6,928 bases of DNA from Chloroflexota bacterium (GTDB lineage: Bacteria; Chloroflexota; Anaerolineae; Anaerolineales; UBA11858): the NCBI GenBank assembly GCA_003513015.1, contig DOTA01000313.1, positions 1 to 6,928 of the forward strand, read 5' to 3'. Under the pieces are notes generated by a model. That model was not told where the DNA came from, did not search any database, and saw only the letters and a program-made list of their open reading frames with translations. A program made the position numbers and the translations under genes. The first letter of the stretch is position 1, and the number at the start of each line of letters is the position of its first letter. This document shows positions 5,958 through 6,928 of the stretch, one piece after another.

Positions 5958-6928
5958 ATGCAAAGCCTGGTAAAAACAATCAAAGAATGGTTTATACCCC
6001 CCGTTTTTCCAGAAGATGAAGATAAAACTCGGAATGTGCGTATCCTCTATGCGCTCCTGGCAAACATGTTGGTGTTTCTCTTGCTTGCCGCTCTTGCCAC
6101 AATTTTCGTATTTGTACAAAAAACAGGTGTTAGCATATTTATCTTTGCCTTGCTCATCTGGATTCTGCTTTCACATACCCTGGTACGCCGAGGCCATATT
6201 CTGGCTGCCAGCCAATTTTTCATCGCTGGCGCATGGGTTGTGTTCACCCTCTTGCTTGTCCTCACTGGCAGAATAACCACTTCTGTTACCACTTTACACG
6301 TTGCCCTCATTGTCGTAGCCGGTATTCTTTTGGGAGAACGTTCTGCTATCACCCTGGCTGTGATGAGCAGCCTGGTTGGATTGGGATTAGCCATACTCGA
6401 AAGTTCCGGGGACTTGCTCATTCATTATTTCCCTGCTTCTCCCCAGTCAAGCTGGGTTGTCCTGTTACTGGCCCTCACCTTAACGTTAACCTCTCTCTAT
6501 CTGACCTTGCAGGGTCTTTCCCAGACCTTGACGCGCGCCCGAAAGAGCGAAAAACGTTTTATAAACCTGTTCCAAGAGGCGCCCATGATGTACCTGACAG
6601 CTTACGAAAAAGACGGAGTGGCAACCATTTCGAATTGCAATGCAGCTTTCCTCAAAACACTCGGCTATCAGCGTGACCAGGTGATCGGCCAGCCATTGAC
6701 AAACTTTTATACCCCCGAGTCGCAAGCAGCTTTTCTAGAGAGCGGCGGTCTTCAACCCGTGTTCCGAGGCGATCCAAAGTTTACCTCTGAGCGAAACCTT
6801 CTCACAAAAGACGGTCGAATTGTCCATGCACTGTTCCAGGCTACACCAGAATTTAACGAAGAAGGGCAAGCTATCGGGGGGCTCGTGGCATATCTGGATA
6901 TCACCGAGCGCAAGCGGGCGGAAGAGGC
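5958..6928 (+). CDS. Six-TM membrane sensor with PAS domain (3' partial)
   Basis: An open frame of 323 codons runs off the right edge. The ATG lies 5 nt after the stop of the 7TM sensor (TAAAGACCATG), so the two genes are probably co-transcribed and translationally coupled; GGAAG (5940-5944) is rather far to act as an SD. A short amphipathic start with PPVFPEDEDKTR (14-25) precedes about six hydrophobic helices near 29-53, 57-76, 83-103, 112-125, 130-147 and 165-186. This layout is common in Chloroflexota sensor kinases. A linker helix (187-203) leads to a PAS domain (about 199-318) with FINLFQEAPMMY, NAAFLKTLGY and the cap LDITERKRAEE at the edge. Whether more PAS domains, a histidine kinase or another output follow cannot be seen. 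A histidine kinase is the most likely identity from the architecture, but this is inference. Confidence 0.88.
   Translation, partial: MQSLVKTIKEWFIPPVFPEDEDKTRNVRILYALLANMLVFLLLAALATIFVFVQKTGVSIFIFALLIWILLSHTLVRRGHILAASQFFIAGAWVVFTLLLVLTGRITTSVTTLHVALIVVAGILLGERSAITLAVMSSLVGLGLAILESSGDLLIHYFPASPQSSWVVLLLALTLTLTSLYLTLQGLSQTLTRARKSEKRFINLFQEAPMMYLTAYEKDGVATISNCNAAFLKTLGYQRDQVIGQPLTNFYTPESQAAFLESGGLQPVFRGDPKFTSERNLLTKDGRIVHALFQATPEFNEEGQAIGGLVAYLDITERKRAEE
6900..6919 (+). repeat. Copy 3 of the 20-nt PAS-cap DNA repeat
   Basis: This copy has one A-to-G change relative to the two upstream copies (AAGCGGGC for AAGCAGGC). It ends the visible PAS domain of the second sensor gene, linking the two genes at DNA level. 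Confidence 0.65.

Noticed and set aside
6233..6676. 147-codon plus-strand frame
   Set aside because: It is out of frame with the second sensor, whose TM helices and PAS domain explain this stretch.

Overview
The window reads as a chromosomal stretch of a free-living bacterium, most likely a member of Chloroflexota (Anaerolineae-like). This assignment is an inference from three things: the Thr/Pro-rich 'TPT' linker between the membrane anchor and the C-terminal domain of the first gene, the membrane-sensor N-terminus with a 'PPVFPEDEDKTR' pre-TM motif in the last gene, and the style of the long multi-PAS sensors. No rRNA, tRNA, phage, transposase or CRISPR sequence is visible.

Layout. Positions 1-1216 (minus strand) hold a protein cut by the left edge: an N-terminal TIR domain, one transmembrane helix, a Thr/Pro-rich stalk and the start of a formylglycine-generating-enzyme/sulfatase-modifying (FGE/C-type-lectin fold) domain. 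It diverges from an inositol-monophosphatase-family phosphatase (1362-2144, plus) across a 145-bp AT-rich gap. That gap carries a near-consensus sigma70-type promoter for the TIR gene and an extended -10 placed so that the phosphatase mRNA may be leaderless. A 208-bp gap follows, with an 8-bp tandem repeat and a long imperfect inverted repeat. Next comes an aldo/keto reductase of the Kv-beta/YghZ type (2353-3345, plus) with a strong Shine-Dalgarno and its own rho-independent terminator.

From 3538 to the right edge lie two tandem membrane sensor genes 5 bp apart. The first (804 aa) has a 7TM histidine-kinase-type N-terminal region, four PAS domains and a conserved coiled-coil tail, but no kinase, cyclase or other output domain. 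The second (323 aa visible, cut by the right edge) has about six TM helices and at least one PAS domain; its output domain, if any, lies outside. Their spacing suggests co-transcription, so the first may signal through the second or through another gene further right.

How the genes relate. The phosphatase and reductase look like independent housekeeping or metabolic genes. The two loci worth attention are the TIR-FGE surface or immune-type protein on the left and the kinase-less sensor pair on the right. Both are truncated or incomplete here, so their full function depends on flanking sequence.
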